Assembly: GCF_003202035.1 (NCBI RefSeq)
Contig: NZ_QJKC01000015.1
Span: 55,375 to 119,374 of the forward strand
Direction of reading: 5' to 3'
DNA from: Aquitalea magnusonii
Lineage (GTDB): Bacteria > Pseudomonadota > Gammaproteobacteria > Burkholderiales > Chromobacteriaceae
DNA length: 64,000 nt
The notes beneath the pieces were generated by a model. The model saw nothing but the letters and a program-made list of their open reading frames with translations. It did not search any database and was not told the origin of the DNA. Positions 9,241-18,213 of this stretch are shown in pieces. Made by a program: the position numbers and the translations under genes. Positions within the stretch are counted from its first letter, which is position 1. Each line of letters starts with the position of its first letter.

Positions 9241-9846
9241 ATGCAACTGATAGGCATGCTGGATTCCCCTTATGTACGCCGTGTCGCCATCAGCCTGCGC
9301 CTGATGGCGATTCCCTTCAGTCACCGTGCGGTATCGGTATTCCGCCATCTGGCCGAGTTTCAGGCCATCAACCCGGTGGTCAAGGCACCAACCCTGATTC
9401 TGGACGATGGCAGCACACTGATGGACTCCACCCTGATTCTGGATTATCTGGACACCTTGCATCCGGAACGCAGCCTGATGCCACCAGCCCTGCCACAACG
9501 CCAGCGTGCGCTGCGCTTGCTGGGGCTGGCGCTGGCCGCCATGGAAAAAAGCGTGCAGCTGGTTTACGAGCAGCGCGTGCGCCCCGAAGACAAACGGCAT
9601 CAGCCCTGGCAGGAGCGGGTCAGTGCGCAGCTGCTGGCCGCCTATGGCTTGCTGGAGCAGGAGCTGGGCCGCGAGGCGCTGTCACTCAACTCGCTGGATC
9701 AGGCCGGCATCAGTATTGCCGTGGCCTGGCGCTTCAGCCGGGAAATGCTGCCACAGCAATTGGCCTGGGACGATTTTCCGCTGTTGCAGCAATGGAGCGC
9801 GCAGGCAGAAGCCCTGCCGGCCTTTCTCGCCACGCCGTTTGAGTAG
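9241..9846 (+). CDS. Glutathione S-transferase family protein
   Basis: 201 residues from ATG 9241, placed by the GGAAAGG box at 9228-9234. N-terminal thioredoxin fold 'MQLIGMLDSPYVRRVAISLRLMAIPF' with Ser-Pro-Tyr, then 'INPVVKAPTLILDDGSTLMDSTLILDYLD' (cis-Pro loop and glutathione-gamma-Glu site), then a helical C-terminal domain. It resembles the YfcF/YibF-like GST groups. It follows the DUF2917 gene and probably shares its promoter and LysR control. The substrate is unknown. Confidence 0.9.
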   Translation: MQLIGMLDSPYVRRVAISLRLMAIPFSHRAVSVFRHLAEFQAINPVVKAPTLILDDGSTLMDSTLILDYLDTLHPERSLMPPALPQRQRALRLLGLALAAMEKSVQLVYEQRVRPEDKRHQPWQERVSAQLLAAYGLLEQELGREALSLNSLDQAGISIAVAWRFSREMLPQQLAWDDFPLLQQWSAQAEALPAFLATPFE

Positions 9847-9900
9847 CCCGGTCACCGCCAGCCGGCAAGGCCTGCTTGCCTTGCCCTCACCGGATACAAA

Positions 9901-9934
9901 AAACCGCCTGTCCTCAGCCAAGGACAGGCGGTTT
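9901..9934. terminator. Bidirectional terminator between GST and htpG
   Basis: A perfect 14-bp stem, AAACCGCCTGTCCT with AGGACAGGCGGTTT, loop CAGCCA. A-rich sequence precedes it on the left, giving a U tract to the minus-strand htpG transcript as well. Confidence 0.85.
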
Positions 9935-9959
9935 GTCAGGTCACTGCGTGCATTCAGCC

Positions 9960-11861
9960 TCAGGCCGTCAGCTCCAGCAGCAGCTTGTTGATGCGCTTGA
10001 CGAAGGTGGCCGGGTCTTCCAGCTTGCCGCCTTCTGCCAGCAGAGCCTGGTCGTACAGCACCTGGGCCAGATCGGCAGCACGGCCAGCATCGGACTCTTC
10101 GGCCAGACGTTTCACCAGTACGTGTTCCGGGTTGATTTCCAGCGTCGGCTTGCTGGTTTCCACCTTTTGTCCTGCCGCCTTCAGCATGCGCTCCAGATGC
10201 GCGCTCATATCATGCTCGCCGGCAACCAGGCAGGCCGGGCTATCGGTCAGGCGCACCGTGGCGCGCACTTCCTTCACCTTGTCACCCAGGGCATTCTGCA
10301 CTTTTTCCACCAGCGGCTTGGCAGCTTCTTCAGCCTGCTTCTGGGCTTCCTTGTCGGCTTCGTCTTCCAGTGCGCCCAGGTCCAGTTGGCCCTTGGCGAC
10401 CGACTGTAGCGACTTACCGTCAAACTCAAACAAGGAGCCGACTACCCACTCGTCCACGCGGTCGGTGAGCAGCAGCACTTCCACGCCCTTCTTCTTGAAC
10501 ACTTCCAGGTGCGGGCTGTTGCGGGCAGCGGCCAGGGTGTCGGCGGTGATGAAGTAGATCTTGTCCTGACCTTCCTTCATGCGGCCGATATAGTCGCTCA
10601 GGCTGACCGTCGGCTCGTCACCGTCCACTGCCGTGGAGGCAAAGCGCAGCAGCTTGGCAATGCGTTCCTTGTTGGCGTGGTCTTCGCCCACACCCTCTTT
10701 CAGCACCTGGCCAAACTCTTTCCAGAATGCCGCATACTTTTCCGGCTGATTGCTGGCCAGATCTTCCAGCAGGCCCAGTACCTTCTTGACGCAACCGGCA
10801 CGAATGGCGTCGATATCCTTGCTTTCCTGGAGGATTTCGCGCGATACGTTCAGCGGCAGGTCATTGCTGTCGATCACCCCGCGCACAAAACGCAGGTATT
10901 GCGGCATCAGCTTGTCGCTGTCTTCCATGATGAACACGCGGCGCACATACAGCTTGATGCCCTGCTTGCGTTCGCGGTCCCACATATCGAACGGCGCACG
11001 CGCCGGGATGTACAGCAGCTCGGTGTATTCCTGGCGGCCTTCGACACGGGCATGGCTCCAGGCCAGCGGGTCGGTGAAGTCGTGCGCCACATGTTTGTAA
11101 AACTCGATGTACTGCTCGTCGCTGATCTCGCTCTTGCTGCGGGTCCACAGCGCGGAGGCGGCATTGACCGCTTCCAGCTCGTCGCTTTCGATCACTTCGC
11201 CGTTTTCGCCGTAGCTATTGCCCTTCTTCATCAGGATGGGGATGGAGATGTGATCGGAGTAGGTCCGTACGATGCGCTTGAGTGCCCAGTCATTCAGCAA
11301 ATCGTCTTCACCTTCCTTCAGGTGCAGCACGATGTCGGTACCACGACCGGCTTTTTCCACCTGTTCCAGTGTGTATTCGCCTTCTCCTTGCGATTCCCAG
11401 CGCACGCCCTCGCTGGCGGCGCTGCCGGCACGGCGGGTGGTGAGGCTGACTTTGTCAGCCACGATAAAGGCCGAGTAAAAACCGACGCCGAACTGGCCGA
11501 TCAGGTTGGCGTCTTTCTTGGAGTCGCCGGATAGCTGTTCGAAGAAGGCCTTGGTGCCGGATTTGGCGATGGTGCCGATATTGGCAATCACCTCGTCACG
11601 GTTCATGCCGATGCCGTTGTCGGAAATGGTGATGGTGCGGGCTTCCTTGTCGAAGCTGACGGTGATGTTCAGCTCGGCATCATTCTCGAACAACTCGGGC
11701 TTGGCCAGACCTTCAAAACGCAATTTGTCGGCTGCATCCGATGCATTGGAGATGAGTTCTCGCAGGAAGATCTCCTTGTTGGAATACAAGGAGTGGATCA
11801 TCAGGTGAAGGAGTTGCTTGACTTCGGTCTGAAAGCCCAGGGTTTCTTTCTGTGCGCTCAT
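9960..11861 (-). CDS. htpG: Chaperone HtpG (Hsp90)
   Basis: 633 residues, normal for bacterial Hsp90 (E. coli 624). The N-terminal GHKL ATPase contains '[15 protein letters not shown]', 'ISDNGIGM' and '[17 protein letters not shown]'. The middle domain contains '[11 protein letters not shown]' and '[12 protein letters not shown]'. The C-terminal dimerisation domain follows. It is a cytosolic ATP-dependent foldase acting with DnaK. It is monocistronic; the gap to xdhC upstream (on the minus strand) is 34 bp of non-coding sequence plus any leader, and no obvious heat-shock promoter was assigned. Confidence 0.98.
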   Translation of the reverse strand: MSAQKETLGFQTEVKQLLHLMIHSLYSNKEIFLRELISNASDAADKLRFEGLAKPELFENDAELNITVSFDKEARTITISDNGIGMNRDEVIANIGTIAKSGTKAFFEQLSGDSKKDANLIGQFGVGFYSAFIVADKVSLTTRRAGSAASEGVRWESQGEGEYTLEQVEKAGRGTDIVLHLKEGEDDLLNDWALKRIVRTYSDHISIPILMKKGNSYGENGEVIESDELEAVNAASALWTRSKSEISDEQYIEFYKHVAHDFTDPLAWSHARVEGRQEYTELLYIPARAPFDMWDRERKQGIKLYVRRVFIMEDSDKLMPQYLRFVRGVIDSNDLPLNVSREILQESKDIDAIRAGCVKKVLGLLEDLASNQPEKYAAFWKEFGQVLKEGVGEDHANKERIAKLLRFASTAVDGDEPTVSLSDYIGRMKEGQDKIYFITADTLAAARNSPHLEVFKKKGVEVLLLTDRVDEWVVGSLFEFDGKSLQSVAKGQLDLGALEDEADKEAQKQAEEAAKPLVEKVQNALGDKVKEVRATVRLTDSPACLVAGEHDMSAHLERMLKAAGQKVETSKPTLEINPEHVLVKRLAEESDAGRAADLAQVLYDQALLAEGGKLEDPATFVKRINKLLLELTA

Positions 11862-11933
11862 GGTCTCTATTCATCAGTGGTTGGGTAATGGTGAGCTGAC
11901 AGATAGGGGCAGAGTTAAGCGATTTCAATACCC

Positions 11934-12896
11934 TTACCCAGAATGCGGTCGCGGCAGCGGTGTGCCGGACAGCTGCAGCAGCTCGGCCACCACGGCAATG
12001 GCCACTGCGGCCGGCTGGCGACTGTCGATGCCGGCGATGCCGACCGGACAGCGTATCGAGGCAATCCGCCCCAGCGGCAAGCTGCCCATCAGCCGCAGAT
12101 TAAAGCTGGCCAGCTTGCTGTGACTGCCCAGCAAGCCGACAAAGCGCGCGTCAGCACGCTGCAGTATCTGCTCGATCCAGCAATAGTCCAGCAGATCGCT
12201 ATGCGTCATCACCAGCCAGCAGGCGTCTGCCGGCAACTGTCTGTTCAGCTCGACGCCACCCAGCAGGGTCGTGACATGCTCCGGGCAGGCCAGCGGGAAC
12301 ATGGCGGGCCGGTTATCCAGCCAGATCAGCCGGACCGGCAGCTCCCCCAGCAGGCGGCTCACCGCACGTCCGACATGGCCGGCCCCACACAGCACCACAG
12401 TCAGTTCGGGCGCCGCCAGATCGTCTTGCAGCACGGTTGGCTCGGCCAGCCAGCGCACTCCCTCACCGCTGCCGGCAGGCCAGCTGCAACGCACGGGCGC
12501 AGCAGAATCCAGCAGCAGCGTCCGCCGCAAAACCCGCCCCTCGCGCCGGGCTTGCCAGGCCAGTTCCAGCCATGGCTCATCCTGCCGGTCCAGCTTCTCA
12601 AACAACAGCCATACCTTACCGGCGCAGCAATACTCACCCGCCGGCCCCAGCTGAAAGCACAGGCAATGCCGTAGCACCTGTGGCTGGGCCAGCAGGCGAC
12701 GGGCATGGCTGCATGCTTGTTGCTCCAGCCAGCCACCACCCAGCGAATCGGCTTGCCAGTCCTCAGCCAGTGCCAGCCGAGCGCCGGTTTCGCGCGGTAC
12801 CTGCCCCTGGCTACGCACCACGGTCACCAGCATGGCCTGACCTTGTTGCGGTAGTTGCCGCCGCAGCGCGGTCAGCCAATCCCCCTCCAGCAGCAT
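11934..12896 (-). CDS. xdhC: Xanthine dehydrogenase accessory protein XdhC
   Basis: About 320 residues from the ATG at 12896, which follows AAGGAAAGG; an in-frame ATG at 12923 lacks a box. The N-terminal XdhC/CoxI part contains 'AMLVTVVRSQGQVPRETGARLAL'. A Rossmann part contains 'TVVLCGAGHVGRAVSRLLGELPVRLIWLDNRP' and 'CWLVMTHSDLLDYCWIEQIL', and the C-terminus is 'IRCPVGIAGIDSRQPAAVAIAVVAELLQL'. XdhC binds and sulfurates the molybdenum cofactor and inserts it into XdhB. The catalytic XdhA/XdhB genes are not in this window. It is downstream of the purine permease and probably in its transcript. Confidence 0.9.
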   Translation of the reverse strand: MLLEGDWLTALRRQLPQQGQAMLVTVVRSQGQVPRETGARLALAEDWQADSLGGGWLEQQACSHARRLLAQPQVLRHCLCFQLGPAGEYCCAGKVWLLFEKLDRQDEPWLELAWQARREGRVLRRTLLLDSAAPVRCSWPAGSGEGVRWLAEPTVLQDDLAAPELTVVLCGAGHVGRAVSRLLGELPVRLIWLDNRPAMFPLACPEHVTTLLGGVELNRQLPADACWLVMTHSDLLDYCWIEQILQRADARFVGLLGSHSKLASFNLRLMGSLPLGRIASIRCPVGIAGIDSRQPAAVAIAVVAELLQLSGTPLPRPHSG

Positions 12897-12935
12897 CGCC
12901 CTTTCCTTTTCCATGCGGCTCATCAGGCAGCCAGC

Positions 12936-12955
12936 GACCCGCGCGCAGGCGGGTC
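12936..12955 (-). terminator. Hairpin between permease and xdhC
   Basis: The 7-bp inverted repeat GACCCGC/GCGGGTC lies in the 66-bp gap without a T tract. It may modulate rather than stop read-through into xdhC. Confidence 0.3.
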
Positions 12956-12962
12956 TACTAGC

Positions 12963-14318
12963 TCAATGCCCCGGCACCGACATCACCTCGGTGGCGCTGG
13001 CTTCGGTCAGGTCCGCCTGACCCAGGCCATTGAAAAATGCATTAAGCACCACGGCGGTCAGGCTGGCCAGCAGGATGCCGCTGTGCAATAGCGGTGCCAT
13101 GCCGGCCGGCATCTGGCCAAAAAAGTCTTTGGCCACGGTGGGAATCATGCCCATGCCCAGGCTGATGGCGACGATGTACAGGTTGTAACGGTTGTGAAAA
13201 TCCACCCGCGACAACACCTTGATGCCGGTGGCCAGCACCATGCCAAACATCACGATACCGGCCCCGCCCAGCACGAAGGGGGGAATGGAAGCCACCACGA
13301 TGGACATCTTGGGCACCAGGCCAAAAGCGATCAGGATAAAACCGGACATCACGCACACCCAGCGGCTGCTGACCCCGGTAATACTGACCAGGCCGATGTT
13401 TTGCGAAAACGAGGTATGCGGGAAGGTATTGAACATGCCACCCACCATGGTCCCCAGTGCATCCACCCGCAGGCCGCGTACCAGATCATCGCGCCGGACC
13501 GGACGATCGACGATTTCCCCCAGTGCCAGAAACATGCCCATCGATTCGATGAACACGATCAGCATCACCACGGTGAGGGTGATGATGGACCACAGCTCGA
13601 ACCGTGGCGCACCAAACTTGAAGGGCGTGATCAGGGCAAACCAGCTGGCATCCTGCAAGCCGTTGAAATCCACCTTGCCCAGCAGCAGCGCGATGCAGAA
13701 ACCCAGCACCAGGCCCAGCAGGATGGAGATATTGGCCAGGAATCCACGGGCAAAGCGGATGATCAGCAGAATGAAGATCAGCACGCTGAGTGAAATACCC
13801 AGATAAAGCGGGCTGCCGTAATCAGGCGAACCCAGGCCGCCGGCCGACCAGTTGATGCCGACACCGATGATGGACAAGCCAATGGAGGTAATCACCACCC
13901 CGGTGACCAGTGGCGGGAAAAACCGGATCAAGCGGCCGATCAGCGGCACCAGCAGCAGCGACAGCAGGCCGGCAGCCATGGTGGCACCAAAAATGCCGGG
14001 CAGGCCCAGTGCCGGATTCTGGCCAATGGCAATCATCGGCCCCACCGTGGCAAAGGTCACCGCCATGATGACCGGCATGCGAATGCCAAAGCCCTTAAAG
14101 CCCAGGCATTGCAGCAGCGTGACCAGGCCACAGCAGAACAGGTCGGCACTGACCAGAAAGGCGATCTGCTCCTTCGGCAGCCCGACAGCGCCACCGACAA
14201 TCAGCGGCACTGCCACCGCTCCGGCATACATCACCAGCACGTGTTGCAAGCCCAGTGTGAACAGCTGTACCAGCGGCAGCTTTTCGTCCACCGGATGAAC
14301 AGTTTGCGTCGAGTTCAT
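12963..14318 (-). CDS. Nucleobase:cation symporter-2 family permease (xanthine/urate type)
   Basis: 451 residues from the ATG at 14318, which follows AAGGAG. An upstream extension to 14426 is rejected because it has no box and an Arg-rich start. About 12-14 membrane segments. NCS2 signatures include 'LGLQHVLVMYAGAVAVPLIVGGA', 'FGIRMPVIMAVTFATVGPMIAIG', 'FIESMGMFLALGEIVDRP' and 'NTFPHTSFSQNIGLVSITGV'. The NTFPxTxFSQN motif is shared by xanthine and uric-acid permeases (XanQ/UacT). In this ureide cluster, urate or xanthine uptake is the likely role. Confidence 0.93.
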   Translation of the reverse strand: MNSTQTVHPVDEKLPLVQLFTLGLQHVLVMYAGAVAVPLIVGGAVGLPKEQIAFLVSADLFCCGLVTLLQCLGFKGFGIRMPVIMAVTFATVGPMIAIGQNPALGLPGIFGATMAAGLLSLLLVPLIGRLIRFFPPLVTGVVITSIGLSIIGVGINWSAGGLGSPDYGSPLYLGISLSVLIFILLIIRFARGFLANISILLGLVLGFCIALLLGKVDFNGLQDASWFALITPFKFGAPRFELWSIITLTVVMLIVFIESMGMFLALGEIVDRPVRRDDLVRGLRVDALGTMVGGMFNTFPHTSFSQNIGLVSITGVSSRWVCVMSGFILIAFGLVPKMSIVVASIPPFVLGGAGIVMFGMVLATGIKVLSRVDFHNRYNLYIVAISLGMGMIPTVAKDFFGQMPAGMAPLLHSGILLASLTAVVLNAFFNGLGQADLTEASATEVMSVPGH

Positions 14319-14457
14319 CGAGTCTCTCCTTCGCATGAGTCTTCCGCCAGCGCAAAACACGCTGTACGGGTGGGTGGCTCGCCTGACGACGGACGTGACG
14401 GGGCCACCCTGTTGCATCAACAACAAGGACTACAGCAGGAACCATCAGGGATTGAGG

Positions 14458-14961
14458 CTAGCTGGCGGCCTCGATGCGATAGCTCGTGGACAAGGCAAAC
14501 TCATCGCAGTTGTGCCCGCTACCGACACGGTCGACCACGATGAAATCTCCTTCCCGCCCCAGACTGATCAAGGGGTGATGCCAGCAGCCACGGCGATAGT
14601 TGACCCCCTGGTCGGAATAGGCATGAAAGGCGCGCAAGCCGCTTTCATCCGGCAGGCCGTTTGGCAGGCTGGGGGCCACCACCACGATGAAAGGCACACC
14701 GTTGCAGGGGATGAAGGACTGACTACCCAACGGGTGACGTTCGAGCATGCTGATGCTCAGGGGAAAATCAAAGGCTGCGCCACGTGCCATGCTGATGGCG
14801 GGCAACCCGTCCTCACCCACCACCTCGACCATGCCCAGCTTGTGATAGCGCTGGGTACTGCCGTTATTGATGGGAAACCAGTCGCTGCCTTCGATTTCAA
14901 TGACATCGCCAAAAGGGGCGAACGCTTCCTTGCTCAGTGCTTCCAGGACAAGCTGGGCCAT
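14458..14961 (-). CDS. allA: Ureidoglycolate lyase
   Basis: Cleaves (S)-ureidoglycolate to glyoxylate and urea. 167 residues, as in the AllA family (E. coli 160). Typical motifs: 'EALSKEAFAPFGDVIE', 'SISMARGAAFDFPLSISMLERHPLGSQSFIPCN' and 'GVNYRRGCWHHPLISLGREGDFIVVDRVG' (His-rich cupin metal/substrate region). The start is preceded by GAGGAG. It follows allantoicase with a 39-nt gap in the same direction. Urea is released; no urease is in the window. Confidence 0.95.
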   Translation of the reverse strand: MAQLVLEALSKEAFAPFGDVIEIEGSDWFPINNGSTQRYHKLGMVEVVGEDGLPAISMARGAAFDFPLSISMLERHPLGSQSFIPCNGVPFIVVVAPSLPNGLPDESGLRAFHAYSDQGVNYRRGCWHHPLISLGREGDFIVVDRVGSGHNCDEFALSTSYRIEAAS

Positions 14962-15000
14962 GGTGTTTCTCCTCTTCAGAATCGGCGGGTCTGATGGCTG

Positions 15001-16041
15001 TCAATCAACCAGACGGCCCCAGATGCGCAAGCGGCTGACGCCACCATCGGGGAAGATGTTCAGGCGCACATGATTGACCGGCCCCAGCGGGCGGATCTGC
15101 TCGCGGTCATAAAAGTGCTGCTTGTCCATGGCAGTTTTTTGCTCGGGCAACAAGGTGTCCCAGAACATGGCCTGGGTCACGATGGACTGATCGGTACCCT
15201 GGGTCACCCGTGCTGCCTGAATGGAAACGCTGTCCGGATAATTGCCCTTGAAATGGGCGGTATCCACCTCGATACGCTCGACAACGGCAGTGTGCCCCAA
15301 CTGGATGATGCACCAGTCGTTGCCGGGTTCACGGCGGCGGCGGGTTTCCCAGCCATCGCCCATATTGATGCCACGACCAGGCATGATCAGGCGAAAGGGC
15401 ACGCCGAAATGGGCATCGTTATAGGCAACGATACGGCCCCCATGCTGTAGCGCCGATACTTCATGCAGGGCAGAACGGTCCTTGCCCGCCCAGTCGCTGT
15501 CGGGCTGGCCATACACCCGAAAACGCGCCACGCCGCCATCCGGATAGATGTGCAGCCGCAGATGTGTCCACACCCGTTGGTCATCGATGGCAAAAAAGTG
15601 ATGCGCGTTGCTGCCCAGCGCTGCCGCCGGCAGGATTTCGGTCCATACCGTATGCTCGTCAGGTGCGCCGGCGATATGGCAAGCCTCCACCGAGGCGGCA
15701 GGCGGGAAGTTGCCGGTAAAATGGCTGGTATCGATATCCAGTCCCTTGATCACGCCAGGCAGGCCCAACTGGATGAGCGCATGATCATGCCCGCCATTAC
15801 GGCGACGGCGCGTCTCCCAGCCATCCATCCATTTGCCGTGATCGTCAAACTTGCCGACCACGAACACCGGTGACGATGACTTCAGCATGCGCTCTGCCGG
15901 CGCAAACCACTCGTCCGAGCAGGACAGCACGCAAGCACCAAAATCCGGATCGGCCAGATTGACATGGCGACGGGCAAACTCGGGTAATTCAACCGGCGCA
16001 GCAGGTACAACGGTCGCCGTGGGATGCAATGCAATACTCAT
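15001..16041 (-). CDS. alc: Allantoicase
   Basis: Hydrolyses allantoate to ureidoglycolate and urea. 346 residues built from two repeated allantoicase (galactose-binding-like) domains. The repeat is visible as '[21 protein letters not shown]' (first half) and '[21 protein letters not shown]' (second half), each followed by an I-D-T-x-H-F-x-G-N segment. The start is preceded by GGAGAGAGA. The next gene in the same direction is allA. Using allantoicase rather than allantoate amidohydrolase means nitrogen leaves as urea. Confidence 0.97.
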   Translation of the reverse strand: MSIALHPTATVVPAAPVELPEFARRHVNLADPDFGACVLSCSDEWFAPAERMLKSSSPVFVVGKFDDHGKWMDGWETRRRRNGGHDHALIQLGLPGVIKGLDIDTSHFTGNFPPAASVEACHIAGAPDEHTVWTEILPAAALGSNAHHFFAIDDQRVWTHLRLHIYPDGGVARFRVYGQPDSDWAGKDRSALHEVSALQHGGRIVAYNDAHFGVPFRLIMPGRGINMGDGWETRRRREPGNDWCIIQLGHTAVVERIEVDTAHFKGNYPDSVSIQAARVTQGTDQSIVTQAMFWDTLLPEQKTAMDKQHFYDREQIRPLGPVNHVRLNIFPDGGVSRLRIWGRLVD

Positions 16042-16100
16042 GATGTCTCTCTCCTTTATTTTTGCTTTACCACCAACACGATTTGCTACTTACCACTCCT

Positions 16101-16724
16101 TCACAGGGCAACGCTGGCCAGGGTCTGCCCCAGCAGTACGCCGCCCATCACCACAAAACAGATGGCAGAAGCCATCAGGAACAGCCGGCGCAGCGCAGCC
16201 ATGCTGGACAGCAGCCGGCTGGCCAGCAGGCCATAAGCCAGCTTGCACAACAGATCGACCACCATCCAGCCCAGCACCATCCACAGCAGCTGCGGCAACA
16301 ATGGTCTGGACGACGTCATGAATTGCGGCAGCAAGGCCAGGAAAAAAGCGATGTCCTTGGGATTGCTGATCCCCAGCAAAAAGGCTTTGGAAAATAACTG
16401 CGCCCGTCCCTGGCGACCATCAGCCGCCCGCGCCGCGCTATTGCGTCCCTGCCAGGTACGGATGCCCAGATAAAACAGGTAGCAGGCGCCCATGGCTTGC
16501 AGCAGCAGGAAGCTGCGCGGCGATGCCAGCAGCAAGGAGCCGATACCCAGGGCCGACAGCAGCAGCAGGCTGACCGAAGCCAGCACGCCGCCGGCGATAC
16601 CGGGCCAGCTCTTCCAGACGCCAAACTGCAGGGCATTGCCCACCATGAACAGTGACAGCGGCCCGGGTACGGCAATCACCACGGCAATCGCCAACAGATA
16701 GAGGCCCAGCGTTTCCGGACTCAT
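16101..16724 (-). CDS. LysE/RhtB-type amino-acid exporter family protein
   Basis: 207 residues from the ATG at 16724, which overlaps the uraD stop by 4 nt (ATGA), so the two are translationally coupled. Six membrane segments. The family start 'AIAVVIAVPGPLSLFMVGNALQFGVWKSWPGIAGGVLASVSLLLLSALGIGSLL' and 'GISNPKDIAFFLALLPQF' match LysE/RhtB. Its place inside a ureide operon is unusual and suggests export of a pathway by-product, or simply an inserted gene. The substrate is unknown. Confidence 0.88.
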   Translation of the reverse strand: MSPETLGLYLLAIAVVIAVPGPLSLFMVGNALQFGVWKSWPGIAGGVLASVSLLLLSALGIGSLLLASPRSFLLLQAMGACYLFYLGIRTWQGRNSAARAADGRQGRAQLFSKAFLLGISNPKDIAFFLALLPQFMTSSRPLLPQLLWMVLGWMVVDLLCKLAYGLLASRLLSSMAALRRLFLMASAICFVVMGGVLLGQTLASVAL

Positions 16725-17251
16725 GCACAAACGCTTTCCGGGAGCAGTGCCTCCAGACGCAAGCGACCGATACGATAGATCTGCTCCAGGCACTCGCGCC
16801 GCTCCTCCTCCACGCCCAGTTGCAAGCGGCGTTCGAATTCGCGGATGATGCCCGCCCGGTCATAGCCGCGCACCGCCAGGATGAAAGGGAAGCCGAATTT
16901 GCTGCGGTAGGCATCGTTCAGCTCAGTCAGCCGGGCAAACTCCTCCGGGCTGCATTGATCAAGCCCTGCTCCGGCCTGCTCGGTGCTGGACTCTGCCGTC
17001 AGCTCGCCGCGTATCGCGGCCTTGCCGGCCAGCTCAGGGTGAGCCCGGATCAGCGCCATCTGCGCGGCATAGCCGGCCTTTTCCACTTCCCCGGCCATGA
17101 CGGCAGCCAACTCGGCCACCGAATGGAAAGGACGCAAGGCTGCGGTACGCTCTGCCACCCAGGGCGAGTGTTCGAAGATACCGCCCAGCACCGCGACAAA
17201 ATCATCGAATGGCAACTGGTTCAATAATGACAGGGTGAGAGGCTGGTTCAT
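16721..17251 (-). CDS. uraD: OHCU decarboxylase
   Basis: Converts 2-oxo-4-hydroxy-4-carboxy-5-ureidoimidazoline to (S)-allantoin, the step after HIU hydrolase. About 176 residues from an ATG that overlaps the puuE stop (4 nt); a longer frame to 17332 runs into puuE. Family features: 'LNQLPFDDFVAVLGGIFEHSPWVAERTAALRPF', the catalytic His in 'LIRAHPELAGKAA', and 'LNDAYRSKFGFPFILAVRG'. It is coupled on both sides, to puuE upstream and the LysE gene downstream. Confidence 0.95.
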   Translation of the reverse strand: MNQPLTLSLLNQLPFDDFVAVLGGIFEHSPWVAERTAALRPFHSVAELAAVMAGEVEKAGYAAQMALIRAHPELAGKAAIRGELTAESSTEQAGAGLDQCSPEEFARLTELNDAYRSKFGFPFILAVRGYDRAGIIREFERRLQLGVEEERRECLEQIYRIGRLRLEALLPESVCA

Positions 17252-18186
17252 CGGCAGGACTCCAGAGCGGGGTGGGGATAATGACGCAGCCAGTGCTGGG
17301 CGATATCGACACGACGGCATACCCATGCCCACTCATGCTGCTGCACATAATCGAGAAAACGCTGTAATGCGGCAAAACGCCCCGGGCGACCAATCAGGCG
17401 GCAATGCAGGCCGATGGACAGCATGGCCGGCGTGGTTTCGCCTTCGGCATACAGCACGTCGAAGCTATCCTTCAGATACTGGAAAAAATGCTCGCCGGTG
17501 TTGAAGCCCTGCACTGAGGCAAAGCGCATATCGTTGGCATCCAGGGTATATGGCACCACCAGATGCGGCTTGCACTGGCCATTGCCCAGGCGGACTTCCG
17601 TCCAGAAGGGCAGCTCATCGCCATAGTGGTCGGCGTCGTAGAGAAATCCGCCCTCCTCCACCACCAGCCGGCGGGTATTCGGGCTGTCGCGGCCGGTATA
17701 CCAGCCTGCCGGATGCGCTCCGGTCAGTTGGCTGATGATTTCGACACAGCGCTGCATGTGTTCGCGCTCCAGGCTGATATCCGCATTCTGGTAATGCAGC
17801 CAGCGGTAACCGTGGCAGGCCAGCTCATGCCCCAGCTCGACAAAGGCCGCAGCCGCTTCCGGATTGCGCTCCAGCGCCATGCCGACCGCAAATACCGTCA
17901 GCGGCAATTCGCGCTTTTCGAACTCACGCAAAATGCGCCATACCCCGACCCGCGAACCGTACTCATACAGGCTTTCCATTGACATGTGCCGCGCAGGGTA
18001 GGCCGCTGCGCCCACGATTTCGGAGAGGAACTGCTCGGATGCCGCATCACCGTGCAGCACATTGCTTTCTCCCCCTTCCTCGTAGTTGAGGACAAACTGC
18101 ACGGCCACCCTGGCCTGGCCTGGCCAGTTCACCTGGGGCCGTTGGCGGCCATAGCCGATCATGTCGCGCGGATACGCCTGTTGCAT
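17248..18186 (-). CDS. puuE: Allantoinase PuuE (polysaccharide-deacetylase fold)
   Basis: Opens allantoin to allantoate. 312 residues of the metal-independent PuuE type, not the amidohydrolase AllB. Motifs include 'RDMIGYGRQRPQVNWPGQARVAVQFVLNYEEGGE', 'YEYGSRVGVWRILREFEKRELPLTVFAVGMALERNP', 'ELACHGYRWLHYQNADISLEREHMQ' and 'GWYTGRDSPNTRRLVVEEGGFLYDADHYGDELPFW'. It is the first gene of the minus-strand run puuE-uraD-lysE-alc-allA-permease-xdhC. The GntR gene ends 27 nt upstream in the same direction, so the regulator may be co-transcribed. Confidence 0.96.
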   Translation of the reverse strand: MQQAYPRDMIGYGRQRPQVNWPGQARVAVQFVLNYEEGGESNVLHGDAASEQFLSEIVGAAAYPARHMSMESLYEYGSRVGVWRILREFEKRELPLTVFAVGMALERNPEAAAAFVELGHELACHGYRWLHYQNADISLEREHMQRCVEIISQLTGAHPAGWYTGRDSPNTRRLVVEEGGFLYDADHYGDELPFWTEVRLGNGQCKPHLVVPYTLDANDMRFASVQGFNTGEHFFQYLKDSFDVLYAEGETTPAMLSIGLHCRLIGRPGRFAALQRFLDYVQQHEWAWVCRRVDIAQHWLRHYPHPALESCR

Positions 18187-18213
18187 GCGTTGAACTCCTT
18201 CGGTCTTGGGCCA

